A stretch of 64,000 nt of DNA from Leguminivora glycinivorella (taxonomy: Eukaryota > Arthropoda > Insecta > Lepidoptera > Tortricidae), in NCBI RefSeq assembly GCF_023078275.1, contig NC_062996.1, positions 5,766,001 to 5,830,000 on the forward strand. The letters run 5' to 3'. Every line of letters starts with the position of its first letter. Positions within the stretch are counted from its first letter, which is position 1. Positions 42,851-53,563 of the stretch are shown piece after piece. The notes under the pieces are model-generated. The model was not told the origin of the DNA. It made no database searches and saw only the letters and a list, made by a program, of their open reading frames with translations. The position numbers were made by a program, and so were the translations under genes.

Positions 42851-43916
42851 CTGAAACAAAAAGAAATCATACATTAATTTTGAGTACAAAATTTACTAGG
42901 TACAGTCACCTGCAATAAAGTGTTACTCTTCGAAGGCTGGGGAAATATGTGACCCGCTATGTCTCTACAAATAAGACAGTGTCGGATCTGCCCTCCTAAT
43001 AAAGAGTGCAGTAACTCGATAACTGGTTTGAACATATTTAAGAGCGCTATGACAAAAAAAGGCGATATATTGTAAAATGTACAATATTTATCGGCAAAAT
43101 TGTACACGTTACTCATACTAAAAGACAGTAAAAGTACTTGTTTCAGTTAGAAAATCTAATTAACTGTCGGTTCATTAAAAAACATATGGAAGAAAAAGCT
43201 TTTTCAATTAGTAATGATAAATGCGGTAAATTTTTTTCTGATGCTCGTTTAGGAAAAACCGCGCGAAGCACGGATTTCGGAGCTCTTATTATGTACAATT
43301 TGATAAGCTCACTCTCATAAATGTGGTAAATTTAAATTCCTAATATCTTGTACTTTAGGCCCATTAAACAATATTTATCATTTAATCCTTTGAAATTGAG
43401 AAATTGAAAGTAAAACGAACTCAATTTTGTCTTGAAAATACATCGAAACAAGTGATCATTTCTCCGAAAATCTACATGTTATCGAAGTTATTTTAGTATA
43501 TAAATAATCTGCACAATGTGCTTAAATTGCTGTTATCCATTTGTCGTTATAATTTTTTATCATGATTTTTTGCCAATTTTTTGAAAACTAGCCTTCCTGT
43601 CGCTATTTTACCGGCGACGGACGCCTGCGATTTCAGTGCCGCGCCGGAGCTCGAGGAGGTGAGACGTATGTCGCTTCGCTCTCCGAGTTTTCATCGCAAA
43701 CGTCGAGAATATTTATCGTTGTGTGGGTCGGACGCCTTGTTTATACACGGGCTATCCTCGCATTGTGTGTGTGTAAACAGCGACCAACGAATTTGATCCT
43801 AGATCCGTAAATATTTGCTTTTGTAATATTTTGTTATGTTTGAATGTTAAAGTATTACAACGTTATGATGATAAATATGCGAAAATTACAATACGGTCAA
43901 GATGATAAGACACATC
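42851..43916. other. No gene supported; weak exon-like patch
   Basis: Mostly AT-rich. 43592-43658 is GC-rich, preceded by a T-rich tract ending CTAG and followed by GAG|GTGAGA, a good donor. It is open in one frame (LPVAILPATDACDFSAAPEL). Too short to assign; see findings. Confidence 0.25.
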
Positions 43917-45092
43917 AAGATGGTACTCGGGATCTGATGATGGAGCCAGAAGGTGGTCACCAGTACCAGTGAACCATGTAAGTAAACGACTTCGTGTTCA
44001 GGCTCGTTGGGTTCGTCTCAACAAGACCTTTGACAAGAGGTGGTACTCAGGGTCTGATGATGGAGCCAGAAGGTGGTCACCAGTACCAGTGAACCATGTA
44101 AGTAAACGACTTCGTGTTTAGGCTCGTTGGGTTCGTCTCAACAAGACCTTTGACAAGAGGTGGTACTCAGGGTCTGATGATGGAGCCAGATGGTGGTCAC
44201 CAGTACCAATGAACCATATGACTAAACCACTTCGTATTTAGGCTCGTTGGGTTCGTCTCAACAAGACCTTTGACAAGAGGTGGTACTCAGGGTCTGATGA
44301 TGGAGCCAGATGGTGGTCACCAGTACCAATGAACCATATGACTAAACCACTTCGTATTTAGGCTCAATGAGATCGTCTCAATAAGACCTTTGACAAGAGG
44401 TGGTACTCGGGATCTGATGATGGAGCCAGAAGGTGGTCACCAGTACCAGTGAACCATGTAAGTAAACGACTTCGTGTTTAGGCTCGTTAGGTTCGTCTCA
44501 ACAAGACCTTTGAAAAGAGGTGGTACTCAGGGTCTGATGATGGAGACAGATGGTTGTCACCAGTACCAATGAACCATATGACTAAACCACTTTGTGTTTA
44601 GCCTTATTGGGTTCATCTCAATAAGACCTTTAACAAGAGGTGGTACTCAGGGTCTGATGATGGGACCAGATGGTGGTCACCAGTACCAATGAACCATGGA
44701 ACTAAACCACTTCGTATGTAGGCTCATTGAAATCGTCTCAACAAGACCGTCGACAAGAGGTGGTACTCAGGGTCTGATGATGGAGACAGATGGTGGTTAC
44801 CAGTACCAATGAACCATATGACTAAACCACATCGTCTTTAGGCTCATTGGGATCGTCTCAATAAGACCTTTGACAAGAGGTGGTACTCAGGGTCTGATGA
44901 TGGAGCCAGATGGTGGTCACCAGTACCAGTGATCCATGTAACTAAACCATTTAGTAATCAGGCTCATTGGGTTCTTACTTCTTCTTAATAAGACCTTTGA
45001 CAAGAGGTGGTACTGAGGGTCTGATGTTGGAGCCAGATGGTGGTCACCGGTACCAATAAACCCATGTAACTGAACCACTTCGTTTTTTTATG
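43917..45092 (+). repeat. 120-bp satellite, ten units
   Basis: Units begin TGGTACTC(A/G)GG at 43921, 44041, 44161, 44281, 44401, 44521, 44641, 44761 and 44881, then 45008 after a 7-bp insertion; the last is partial. The unit is 120 bp and includes GATGATGGAGCCAGA, GGTGGTCACCAGTACCA and AACAAGACCTTTGACAAGAG. One frame is open through the unit except for one TAG replacing CAG in most units. An inverted scrap (complement of GGTCTGATGATGGAG) follows at 45130-45155. Confidence 0.9.
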
Positions 45093-45155
45093 TTATTCAA
45101 ATATGCGAGTTGATTTTTGGTGACCACAATCTCTCTCCATCATCAGACCTTGAGT

Positions 45156-45570
45156 AACACCTTGAAGTAATTAGAATTATATTTGACTTATTTTATCATC
45201 ATATTAATATATACTTTACTCTAATACTTATCATATAACAAAAGCAAACATTTGGGATGGGATCTACTTAAATATGATCACAGTTTATAATTATTACTTT
45301 AAATTTTTAAATAAATTTTAACGTAATTAATATTATTTTGCGCTATATTCTAGTCTTTTCGTACAAAATAATGTTTATTAGAAATCAAAAGTTTATATCG
45401 AGATAGTAGATTGTGGTTGTTATCAAAATTCCATAGGAAGGATCAAGATTGTTTTGTCCATTATTGTAGTGCGAGCGAGTGATAAGACGTGCTAGAAAGG
45501 GTCGGCATATTGGGCTCGCGCGGCGGGTAAAATACCTAATTTCGCCCGACGCCGAAATGTTATAACGCTC
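45156..45570. other. No gene
   Basis: AT-rich, nothing recognised. Confidence 0.4.
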
Positions 45571-45670
45571 TTAAGACGATACGATACAGGTCAATTCTTC
45601 ATACAAACGATCTCGATTATTTCCTCCCTGGTTTTTGAAGATAGGGCAATGATTGTTTTTAACACAGATT
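45571..45670 (+). mobile_element. MITE-5 half copy
   Basis: TTAAGACGATACGATACAGG, ATTATTTCCTCCCTGGTTTT; right half missing. Confidence 0.6.
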
Positions 45671-45724
45671 ATTTATTTTTAACACACATTATTAGATAAA
45701 AAAAAAAGTAGAACAGAGTCCATC

Positions 45725-45858
45725 ACAACAATGTCACAGTTTCCTTTTCTTTAAACCCCTTATTTGCCAAGAGTGGCACTGAAGCTTTAGTAGTTTCATG
45801 TGCTCTGCCTACCCCTTTATGGGATACAGGCGTGATTGTATGTATGTATGTATGTAGA
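45725..45858 (+). repeat. RepC 3' part
   Basis: Ends in TTTATGGGATACAGGCGTGA and (TATG)n. Confidence 0.65.
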
Positions 45859-46039
45859 ACAGAGTGTTATCGATTGGCTACTTGTCTACGCGGCCTGTAG
45901 TAATTGCCTTGCAGTGCAATAACACTTTATTGTTAGCAGTGAAACTAGTAAAAGTGTGTTTACATATTTATGTGCTCAAACATGCGATGGGGTATTAACT
46001 AAGGTATTTGACTGTATTAAAAATAAGTATTTATTACCT

Positions 46040-46250
46040 TTACCCCCTTTCTTCCCGTGGGTGTCGTAGAAGGCGACTGTGGGATATGGGGCAAATTGTG
46101 GCGTAGGCGTGAGGCTGGCAACCTGTCACTGCAATGTCACAGTTTCGTTTTCTTTCAGCCCCTTATTTGCCAAGAGTGGCACTGAAACTTGAGAAGTTTC
46201 ATGTGCTCTGCTTACCCCTTCATGGGATACAGGCGTGATAGTATGTATTT
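46040..46250 (+). repeat. RepC copy
   Basis: CCCCCTTTCTTCCCGTGGGT to CATGGGATACAGGCGTGATA; head missing. Confidence 0.7.
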
Positions 46251-46510
46251 ATTACCTAGCATGAATTAAAGCAGTTATTTTTACATATTTTTATTTCATT
46301 TTAATTGTATGGGGTAGGTAACTTGGCCGTGACTTCACTGTGTAAATTGAACAATACACAATAACTTCAAAACCATTAGTAACATGACGTTTTAACATTT
46401 TGCAAATAGAAGCTGATTTGAGTGATTTGACTAAAATTCACATTAACTTATTTCTCTATCTGTAAATTTCCATAAAATTCGATTATATCAACGACTGGAT
46501 AGCAAACTAT

Positions 46511-46620
46511 TAGTAACAACGCGCATGTGACACCCTTGAGTTGCAGGCGTCCATAGCTTACGGTGACCGCTTTTCATCAGGCGGACCTTATACCTGTTTG
46601 CCACCTTTGCTTTTTTTTTA
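46511..46620 (+). repeat. LINE 3' end
   Basis: AACGCGCATGTGACACCCTT, GGCGTCCATAGCTTACGGTG, CAGGCGGACCTTATACCTGT and an A/T tail; same family as 14684 and 48424. Confidence 0.6.
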
Positions 46621-46653
46621 GTCTTATGGCAAAGAACAGATACATTCATAGGT

Positions 46654-46850
46654 TGAAATGAAATGAAATGAAATGAAATATTTATTTCCAAGTAGGCATA
46701 TTACAATGCGCTTATGAACGTCAAATAAAGCTACGCCGGCTCTAACCCTACGCCTCAGCCTCGAGAAGATTTCAGTCCCCCCTCAGTTGGAGGGGGGTAT
46801 CCACTATGGGACCGGCAAGAAACTCGGCGGGCCACTAACGGCGAAGAAAC
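46654..46850 (-). repeat. LINE 3' end with (GAAAT)n tail
   Basis: On the minus strand GCCCGCCGAGTTTCTTGCCG, GTGGATACCCCCCTCCAAC, AAATAAATATTTCATTTC and five TTTCA units. Confidence 0.65.
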
Positions 46851-46908
46851 GGCGGTTAAAATTAAGTCCAACCAGCCATTTATGGGCCTCGTCGCTAAGG
46901 GTGATCAG

Positions 46909-47047
46909 CAGACGTATTATGCTTCGAATTTTATCACTTAACTATGTGGATAAAGCATCCGTCACGCTTTGGCAAGTATGTCAGCGTGAGAGTGACAGAT
47001 GTCTTATCCACGTGGATAAGTGATAAAATTGGAAGCATAATACGCCG
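46909..47047. mobile_element. MITE-T hairpin, full
   Basis: GTATTATGCTTCGAATTTTA and ATCACTTAACTATGTGGATA on the left arm, complement on the right ending AAGCATAATACG. Half copies at 39894 and 56062. The frames across it are shadows. Confidence 0.75.
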
Positions 47048-47103
47048 GCTGGTCAGATATCTTATACTTTTAAACGAGCAATTCTTGTATATTTATTTAT
47101 TTA

Positions 47104-47498
47104 TATATACCGACGATCTCGGAAACCGCTCTAACGATTTCGCTGAAATTTGTTATGTGGGGGTTTTCGGGGGTGAAAAATCGATCTAGCGTAGCCTTAG
47201 ATCCCGGAAAACGCGAATTTTCGAGTTTTCATGAGTTTTTCTTTCGCGTTTACAACGCTTAAACGTAAAATATGGTCGTTAATGTCGCCGCGCGCGCATC
47301 GATTCCGCTTAGCTCAGTCGTACGAGGTCGGTCTAATGTACGCAGATAGATCGTAGGTGTCAGGGTTTCGAATCCCGGCCAGAAATTAAATTTTGTTTTT
47401 TGTTTTTTTTTTTGTTTTTGTATTTATAAGAGTTTTTTTTTATCTAAAGACGTGATATATTAAAATAGAACCGAGCGAAGCTCGGTCGCCCAGATATT
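47104..47498 (+). mobile_element. RepF with tRNA-like segment and end hairpin
   Basis: Starts CCGACGATCTCGGAAACCGC, contains GATCTAGCGTAGCCTTAGAT, a tRNA-like segment (47303-47382) and ends with a perfect hairpin ACCGAGCGAAGCTCGGT (47470-47486) just before CGCCCAGATATT. The tRNA-like B box is GGTTTCGAATCC, one T longer than consensus. Possibly a Helitron-like non-autonomous element. Confidence 0.65.
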
Positions 47499-47504
47499 AT
47501 TATG

Positions 47505-47887
47505 TATATATTAAAACCTACAATTTTTGGAATACCTGATTTTTTCTCGATTGTAACCGTAGTAACCGACACTAGGTCAAATTAGTTTTTTGTTGCATTT
47601 TTGGAATATTTAATTTTTTTGCGTCGAATCCACGTGTCAATACGATGTAAAATTCGGAAACCTTTTGCCGAACCACCACTATATTTCACGTTCTTCTTGA
47701 ATTGTCACTTATTGCTTGGATTGTTTCAGTTTTTGATTTCATCATTTTATATTGTTTTGTTTAAATATTGAATTTACCTGGACTATGAAATGTAATATTT
47801 TAGTATATGAGATACAATTGAATAAACTTCATCAACTTCTAAAAAAGTACATAGTAAAAACGTTATTTATATTATGTACAAAATATA
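47505..47887. other. No gene
   Basis: AT-rich, nothing recognised. Confidence 0.4.
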
Positions 47888-48029
47888 CCCCGTAGCCGAA
47901 TAGCATTTCTGCGACGCGAAATGAAGTCGAAACGCCGCAGAATAGTCGTCTGACTCTGCGCGAGCGACAGTGATAGAAATCTACGAGCGTTTCGTTTCGT
48001 GAACGTTTTTGTCATTTGGATACATACCC
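47888..48029 (+). mobile_element. MITE-3 copy
   Basis: CGTAGCCGAATAGCATTTCT, CTACGAGCGTTTCGTTTCGT, ending TTTGGATAC. Confidence 0.7.
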
Positions 48030-48386
48030 AGAAAAGAAGGGAAATCTATCAATATGCAATATCTTGTTAAAATTGGACGAAAAAAATCCATAATAAAGGT
48101 CGGTGCCTAACCTAACCCAAAGATCATTCATTCAAATTGATAAAGGTCACGCAGAGTTATAAAATGATTGACTCAATTGATTTGAAGCATATTATGTTTA
48201 CATCCATACAATGGTACCAGCGTTGTTGTGTGAAATGTAACCGTGACACTGGCTATTACGTAACTGTTGTTGTGGTTATGTGTGACAACGAACTGTAGTT
48301 TTACCATGAGCTTGACACTGACACATATCATATTATTGCATTATACATAATCCTCCCTAGAACTCTCTTAGATTAGTCTCCTTAGA

Positions 48387-48440
48387 ACTTGTACACTCCT
48401 TTTTGCTGTGTACTTAACACAGCAAAAGGGAATGTACAAG
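48387..48440. repeat. Fold-back at a LINE end
   Basis: ACTTGTACACTCCTTTTTGC then ACACAGCAAAAGGGAATGTA: about 24-bp arms around TACTTAA. The right arm is the LINE ORF end. Confidence 0.6.
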
Positions 48441-48560
48441 TTTCTATTGGGGTGGCAACGCGCATCTGACACTGTTTGAGTTGCAGGCGTCCATAGGTTA
48501 CGGTGACCGCTTTACATCAGGCGGGCCGTAAGCTTGTTTGCCACCGACGTAGTATAAAAA
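48424..48560 (+). pseudogene. LINE C-terminus and 3' UTR
   Basis: TACAAGTTTCTATTGGGGTG encodes YKFLLG-like residues, then GGCAACGCGCATCTGAC, CAGGCGGGCCGTAAGC, GCCACCGACGTAG and A tail. Same family as 14684-14924. Confidence 0.6.
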
Positions 48561-48870
48561 ATACACTTTACACATAAGACTACAAAGAATGTGTAGTGAA
48601 AGTATAACTAGCCATTATAATCAAGAATTTGTAATAAAATTACAAATACGGGAATTAATTGCGCTATTATTTTGAATAATGATAAAAGAAAATACACGTG
48701 AAGTTTCGCTTTCAATTTAAATTATGATTGGATATCGTATTAGCGTCAATATAAATGTAAGCACATTTTTTCCTGAATAATATAAATAAAAATAATGACA
48801 AGGAAATTGAGTTGATGAAAATATATTGAAAAATCGTGTTTACGTCACTCAATCTTCGAATATAGGGATA
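48561..48870. other. No gene
   Basis: AT-rich; the minus-strand frame at 48712-48939 reads into RepA. Confidence 0.4.
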
Positions 48871-48871
48871 A

Positions 48872-49430
48872 AAAACCGGCCAAGAGCGTGTCGGGCCACG
48901 CTCAGTGTAGGTTTCCGTAGTTTTCCTTATTTTTCTCAAAAACTACTAAATCTATCAAGTTCAAAACAATTTTCCTAGAAAGTCTTTATAAAGTTCTACT
49001 TTTGTGATTTTTTTCATATTTTTTAAACATATGGTTCAAAAGTTAGAGGGGGGGGCGCACTTTTTTTTCCTTTAGGAGCGATTATTTCCGAAAATATTAA
49101 TATTATCAAAAAACGATCTTAGTAAACCCTTATTCATTTTTAAATACCTATCCAACAATATATCACACGTTGGGGTCGGAATAAAAAAAAATATCAGCCC
49201 CCACTTTACATGTAGGGGGGGTACCCTAATAAAACATTTTTTTTCATTTTTTTATTTTTGCACTTTGTTGGCGTGATTGATATACATATTGGTACCAAAT
49301 TTCAGCTTTCTAGTGCTAACGGTTACTGAGATTATCCGCGGACGGACGGACGGACGGACGGACGGACGGACAGACAGACAGACATGGCGAAACTATAAGG
49401 GTTCCTAGTTGACTACGGAACCCTAAAAAA
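48872..49430 (+). repeat. RepA copy 8
   Basis: Complete; 7-base G tract, moderate CGGA run plus extra CAGA units. Confidence 0.8.
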
Positions 49431-49554
49431 TGGAGGCAGATGGCAGCTCATGTTTTATTAGGACTTTACGCCAACTTATCTTAGCCTGTATTTATGAGTA
49501 TTTATAAAAGTTTAGATACATTAGAACCAAGAACGATTTAATATGGGACTGACA

Positions 49555-49785
49555 AAGCCAATACGAAAAAGCGTACCCCTGAAATGTGGGCCTTTTAGGC
49601 TTAAAACTAGATGGCGCTGCATGCAGCCTGAAAGTGGCCAAAATCATGTTTTCCCAAATGACATATTTCTTTATTTTAAAATCATGATATCACGTCAATA
49701 CACATTTTGAAAAAAAAATTGTAGGCATCATCAGTGTAGTTATGATGGTATTTAATAGATGGCGCTAAAAAATTGAGGATAAAGT
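49555..49785 (+). repeat. RepD copy 5, internal deletion
   Basis: GGGACTGACAAAGCCAATAC, TAGATGGCGCTGCATGCAGC, then lacks the TTTTTGCGTGTTTTTA part, resuming at AAATGACATATTTCTTT. Confidence 0.7.
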
Positions 49786-50089
49786 AAAACAGTTAAATAA
49801 TATGAATTGTAAAACAATAAAATTTTATACTTTACCTATAATTATTGATCTAACGTTTATAACATAAATAAAATTACATATATACCTACAGTACAGGCAT
49901 GTAATGGCTAGCCGTGGCATTGCCGCGTGACCCTGTCCGGGCATCGAACCCGCGACTTTTTGCACAAACTATTGTGAATATTTTATGTGCGAACTATTAT
50001 GAGTAATATGTTTTCGCTATTTATATTGCTAGTTTTTATTTACATGAACATGTTTACATAAGAAACTAAGACTAAACTTAAAAGCCAGC

Positions 50090-50240
50090 TAATGTCTAAA
50101 AATAGGCGCTTGAGGCGTTGTACCAAGAATACTGGCGACATTTCCTCGTTGTATCGCAATTCTGATGCATTGTGCGAGGAAGTCGCCAGCTCTTCGGTCA
50201 CAGGTTGAGGTAATCTCAACCAAAATTGGTTTCTGTAGAG
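50090..50240 (-). pseudogene. LINE 3' end, decayed
   Basis: Complement of CAGCGAGG-AATGTCGCCAG and GCGCAATGCATCAGAATTGC words; same family as 330 and 58478. Confidence 0.5.
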
Positions 50241-50269
50241 TTTCTACGCCAAAAGGTACAAAAAGGGGG

Positions 50270-50640
50270 TGCGTCCCACGAGATATAACGTTAATATATA
50301 TAATTTCATGTTACTAACGTTCAGCAGCAATAATGAACGTTAGATATAACACCAACATCAATACTTTTGTAATAAATAACGCTGAATTGCCATAATATTA
50401 GTTTCACATAATGTTTTTTAGTATAACGTTTACGTTACTTAATTTCAGTTTATATACCATACACAACGGATACCGTTCACCATGCATAACATTTCTTAAT
50501 ATAATATTTAAATTAGCTAATTTCAGTTTAGATACCATACACTAAGTATACCGTCCACCATAAATAACATTACTTAATATAACGATTATAATATTAGCTT
50601 AATATCAGTTTATACACCATACCGTTCTCCATATATAACA
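50270..50640. repeat. Degenerate AT-rich iterations
   Basis: Words of the type TATAACGTT, AATTTCAGTTTA, ATACCATACAC and CCGTTCACCAT recur three times with about 100-bp spacing (50440, 50515, 50600), leading directly into the satellite. Confidence 0.5.
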
Positions 50641-51471
50641 TTTAACTGTTGCTAAGAAAGTAGGTTTAGGTTAGGTTAGAACTGCGACCCCCACACAAAA
50701 CTGTTACTAAGAATGTAGGTTTAGGTTAGGTTAGAACTGCGACCCCCAAACAAAACTGTTGCTAAGAAAGTAGGTTTAGGTAAGGTTAGAACTGCGACCC
50801 CCACATAAAACTGTTGCTAAGAAAGTAGGTTTAGGTTAGGTTAGAACTGCGACCCCCATACAAAACTGTTGCTAAGAGAGTAGGTTTAGGTTAGGTTAGA
50901 ACTGCGACCCCCATACAAAACTGTTGCTAAGAAAGTAGGTTTAGGTTAGGTTAGAACTGCGACCCCCACACAAAACTGTTGCTAAGAAAGTAGGTTTAGG
51001 TTAGGTTAGAACTGCGACCCCACACAAAACTGTTGCTAAGAAAGTAGGTTTAGGTTAGGTTAGAACTGCGACCCCCATACAAAATTGTTGCTAAGAGAGT
51101 AGGTTTAGGTTAGGTTAGAACTGCGACCCCAGACAAAACTGTTGCTAAGAAAGTAGGTTTAGGTCAGGTTAGAACTGCGACCCCACACAAAACTGTTGCT
51201 AAGAAAGTAGGTTTAGGTTAGGTTAGAACTGCGACCCCACACAAAACTGTTGCTAAGAAAGTAGGTTTAGGTTAGGTTAGAACTGCGACCCCCATACAAA
51301 ATTGTTGCTAAGAGAGTAGGTTTAGGTTAGGTTAGAACTGCGACCCCAGACAAAACTGTTGCTAAGAAAGTAGGTTTAGGTTAGGTTAGAACTGCGACCC
51401 CACACAAAACTGTTGCTAAGAAAGTAGGTTTAGGTTAGGTTAGAACTGCGACCCCACACAAAACTGTTGCT
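50641..51471 (+). repeat. TTAGG-containing satellite, main block
   Basis: About 15 units of 55-57 bp: ACTGTTGCTAAGAAAGTAGG, TTTAGGTTAGGTTAGAACTG, CGACCCCCACACAAA. Units differ at (C)4/(C)5 and CACAC/CATAC/CAGAC; some higher-order repetition is visible around 51060-51360. Confidence 0.9.
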
Positions 51472-51655
51472 GGCAAGCTCCTATTTAACGCACATGAATA
51501 TTTTAATCTCACCTGTATAACTCATTTTCTTAGATGCTTAATCTAGATTTAAGTTTTTTTACTTTATCAAATCCTAATGTAACACTTCATTGTTTGTAAC
51601 ATTTTCATGTGATGTTGAATAAAAATTTTCTATGTCTATGTCTATGTCTATGTCT
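51472..51655 (+). mobile_element. LINE 3' end inside satellite
   Basis: 184-bp insert starting GGCAAGCTCC, with TTGAATAAAAATTTTC and four TATGTC units at the end; the satellite resumes exactly where it stopped (GTTGCT|AAGAAAG). No target duplication beyond one or two shared bases. Confidence 0.75.
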
Positions 51656-51845
51656 AAGAAAGTAGGTTTAGGTTAGGTTAGAACTGCGACCCCCATACAA
51701 AACTGTTGCTAAGAGAGTAGGTTTAGGTTAGGTTAGAACTGCGACCCCCACACAAAACTGTTGCTAAGAAAGTAGGTTTAGGTTAGGTTAGAACTGCGAC
51801 CCGCACACAAAACTGTTGCTAAGAAAGTGGGTTAAGTTAGGTTAT
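51656..51845 (+). repeat. TTAGG-containing satellite, right block
   Basis: About 3.4 more units, the last diverging (AAGTGGGTTAAGTTAGG). Confidence 0.9.
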
Positions 51846-52425
51846 TATGCATTTAAAATCTTACACACAGAATGAACATTACGCCTTTTGATGTTAGATT
51901 AATTGAAAAATATATGTTATTAATATTGGGTATCCCAAACGTTATAAACATAGATCTTAGATATTATGAACATTACACCTTTTGATGTTCGAATAATTGA
52001 TTAATATATCTTACCCACAAAAAGGTATTCTTTGCCAAGACTTTTGTATTTATTACGTTTCACAATTTTGGAATTTTCTGCCGCTGCGCTCGCTATTGCT
52101 AGTTTTTAATTTAGGTCTTTTAAAGTGTAATAAATAAGGCACAGGGCTAATATTTATTGAAATTCTTAGTCATTTCTGACATAAAATGCTGTATCAAGGT
52201 TTATTATTTTTACACTAAGGAATATCTTAAAATGATTACATATAATATTGTTTTCCCGTTGTAGGTAAAAAAATCAGAAAATATGGTCGTATGGTTTCGT
52301 GACTCAAAACTTATTATTTTTTAATTTAGGTATTTTTATTGGGTCGAAACATCATAAAAGTTGTCAATTCTCTGCGTTTTGAAAACCACCAAATGTATTT
52401 AGATTAGATTATTTTTTTTAAATCC
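51846..52425. other. AT-rich with duplicated words
   Basis: GAACATTACGCCTTTTGATG (51873) and GAACATTACACCTTTTGATG (51966) are direct repeats. ATTGCTAGTTTTTA at about 52094 also occurs at 50024. No gene. Confidence 0.4.
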
Positions 52426-53105
52426 AGTAGCCGAATTCTATTTCTGTGACTTCATAGCGGCCACCTAAGTAAGCGATAGTAAAAACAGGCTATTCTATCG
52501 CTGCGCTACAAGTAGATGCCGGGGGCCGCGAGTTCGCGGCCCATTCAGTGGTGACGACCTTCGCGCGGCGCAATAGAATAAAATGTCGGCTGCTCGCATT
52601 CGGTCCGCTTGTTAATGTAGGTAAATGTAGGTATGAATTTAGAACGACGGCATTGTGTGAATATCAAAGGCAGTGAGCCTTCTGTACTTGTACTATTATG
52701 TATTCTGTGGTAAAAAGAGTAAAAATTCCGTTAAATGTAGCTCTTCTAAAGAGGGTAATAAATCACAAGTGTATCTACAGTACAGTCTGCGAAATTTATG
52801 GCTCAACGGACTTGGCTTCAGAAAATGACCAATGTTCCGTTTCAGTAAGGGACTAATGCAAAAGCGCCGCAATTTTGAAACGTATTAAATACAAGTTTCA
52901 GTAGATACAACACTAAATAATAACCGTTAGTATTTTGAATGTAATATACATAGATAAAAGGTTATTATATTTATTATCTAACAAAATCAATAAAAAATTC
53001 GGTTAGTAGTTTATCGTATAACCCCAACGATTAGGTAACCCTTTTAAGTGCTTAGCTATTCATTTGACTTTAGCAAAGGGTTACCATAAAAAGATAAAAT
53101 ATTAG
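52426..53105. other. No gene; possible MITE-3 scrap
   Basis: CAGTAGCCGAATTCTATTTC at 52425 resembles a MITE-3 end; GGGCCGCGAGTTCGCGGCCC near 52520 is a perfect short palindrome. Confidence 0.35.
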
Positions 53106-53109
53106 ACGA

Positions 53110-53340
53110 TCATGCCGTCCCATACATTAAACTGCGACCGCCTAAGAACGCGCATACACTACACCACACATAGATGGCGCCACAAAAAATGCCTTGTTGC
53201 TATCGATTATTTGTAGATTGGCGTTAAGTGTCACTTTCGAGCCATAAATCTATGACAAAAGTGACACTTAACGCCATCTACAAGTATAATCGAAAGTTAC
53301 TATTATTTTGTAGCGCCATCTATGCGTGGTGTAGTGTAAA
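53110..53340. mobile_element. MITE-2 copy 3, partial
   Basis: CCGTCCCATACATTAAACTG, GCGACCGCCTAAGAACGCGC and CATAGATGGCGCCAC; outer ends lost. Confidence 0.7.
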
Positions 53341-53563
53341 GTATCAAAAAGGGCCTCTACGCGTGGGCTTCAGCTCCGCGCACGCGTTCCAAAGATCCAG
53401 AATACCATTGTTCCGTGATGGGAAAGACAAATACAAATATGCCGTGAGAAAAAAAAAACTTTCAATAAAAAAATTACAAATTTAGGTTTAGGTACTGGCA
53501 GGAATAATTATTAATTTAATATGTATCTACTCGTACTATGACGCCGGTTAAAATAGGAGAAAA

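Noticed and set aside
43917..45092. CRISPR or protein-coding tandem repeat
   Set aside because: No spacers (units are contiguous); coding is possible only with a stop in most units, so kept as satellite and raised as a finding only.
50641..51845. True telomere end
   Set aside because: TTAGG occurs only two to three times per 55-57-bp unit and unique DNA lies on both sides.
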